DNA of 12,585 bases from JANJUB01 sp964586225. GTDB taxonomy: Bacteria; Armatimonadota; Fimbriimonadia; Fimbriimonadales; Fimbriimonadaceae. Below, piece by piece: positions 12,333-12,585 of this stretch. The number at the start of each line of letters is the position of its first letter. Position 1 is the first letter of the stretch. Made by a program: the position numbers and the translations under genes. The stretch spans positions 1 to 12,585 of the forward strand of contig CAZPHD010000068.1 in assembly GCA_964586225.1 (NCBI GenBank), given 5' to 3'. The notes beneath the pieces were generated by a model. It was not told the origin of the DNA and ran no database searches. It saw nothing but the letters and a program-made list of their open reading frames with translations.

Positions 12333-12585
12333 TAGGCCGCGGTCGGTCCCGTCTCAAGGCGACGACCCGCGTGGTACTTGTCGGCAAGCTGCCACAGTTC
12401 TTCGTGGCTCAGGCGTTCAGGCGCCAGTGTCACGGCCACGATGATGTGGTTTGCCGAGAAGTCAGCGGCGAAAGCTTCGCTCTCGTCGCGGGGAATGCCG
12501 AGATCGCGCAGATATCCGTACATGCCGCCGGCAATGCGCCGGCGCCCATGCTGCCCGCCGCCCCGGCGAGGGCGGCCGCGAGGGC
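12329..12585 (-). CDS. Small stress-type protein, 5'-truncated by the window and probably frameshifted
   Basis: The C-terminal 64 residues, from M at 12523 to the TAG at 12329-12331, read MYGYLRDLGIPRDESEAFAA... HIIVAVTLAPERLSHEEL... YHAG. This resembles general-stress proteins of the YflT/DUF1269-like type, which have a glycine-zipper segment followed by a GIP-x-x-EA motif and a short beta-alpha unit. The match is by pattern only. Upstream of M the same frame gives an implausible Arg/Gly/Pro string, while another frame of the minus strand (12585 to about 12535) encodes ALAAALAGAAGSMGAGAL with nearly all G/C third positions, just the glycine-zipper expected. A single missing base near 12530-12540 would join the two. 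It may be a sequencing or assembly error near a contig end, or a genuine mutation. Confidence 0.45.
   Translation of the reverse strand, partial: PRGRPRRGGGQHGRRRIAGGMYGYLRDLGIPRDESEAFAADFSANHIIVAVTLAPERLSHEELWQLADKYHAGRRLETGPTAAY

Noticed and set aside
1..12585. A defence, toxin-antitoxin or biosynthetic cassette hidden in the window
   Set aside because: Every sizeable coding frame matches a known housekeeping, export or glycan family, and no small gene pair or cluster with such an organisation was found.

Overview
The window is bacterial chromosomal DNA, GC-rich and densely coding, with 10 genes plus a partial gene at each end. No mobile element, rRNA or tRNA was seen. The mix is secreted Asp-box/VPS10-like propeller protein, M42 aminopeptidase, a bacterial lipoprotein serpin, a nitronate-monooxygenase-like FMN enzyme, a GlcD-type oxidase, a HIT hydrolase and a PglC/PglD-like glycan pair. 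Together with apparent leaderless genes, this would fit a soil or bioreactor bacterium such as Armatimonadota (Fimbriimonadales-like). That placement is a low-confidence inference from gene content, not from a marker gene.

Layout. 2-454 (+) is the end of a TPR-like protein, facing an M42 peptidase (693-1766, -). The two are separated by a 244-bp inverted-repeat element. Next comes a 327-bp element with 31-bp terminal inverted repeats and a 21-bp-period core (1813-2139). It begins one base after the stop codon of a large secreted propeller protein (2141-5059, -). A divergent promoter region follows, then a nitronate monooxygenase-like gene (5182-6585, +) that carries a 10-N assembly gap. Its stop codon interleaves with that of a convergent lipoprotein serpin (6582-7850, -). 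A second copy of the first repeat family lies between the serpin and glcD (8019-9437, -). glcD is translationally coupled to an upstream HIT gene (9434-9940, -). A third type of inverted short-repeat element fills the divergent gap at 9956-10124. It is followed by a three-gene overlapping operon: phosphoglycosyl transferase (10149-10736), acyltransferase (10733-11362) and aldo/keto reductase (11349-12332). The operon ends at a shared CTAG stop with a truncated, apparently frameshifted small stress-type protein (12329-12585, -).

How the parts work together. The three-gene + operon looks like part of a surface-glycan pathway: lipid-linked sugar initiation, N-acylation of an amino sugar, and an oxidoreductase. 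HIT-glcD is a small metabolic operon. The propeller protein and serpin are exported. Genes that start a transcript mostly lack a Shine-Dalgarno site and have a TANNNT-like box 6-7 nt before the start codon, which suggests leaderless mRNAs. Genes inside operons do have Shine-Dalgarno sites.

No classical defence system, CRISPR array or novel enzyme cassette is evident. The most unusual content is non-coding: three sequence-unrelated repeat families with one architecture, short phased tandem units inverted around a core. They sit at gene ends or in a divergent gap. One family has G-triplets every 10 bp and begins exactly at TAG stop codons.
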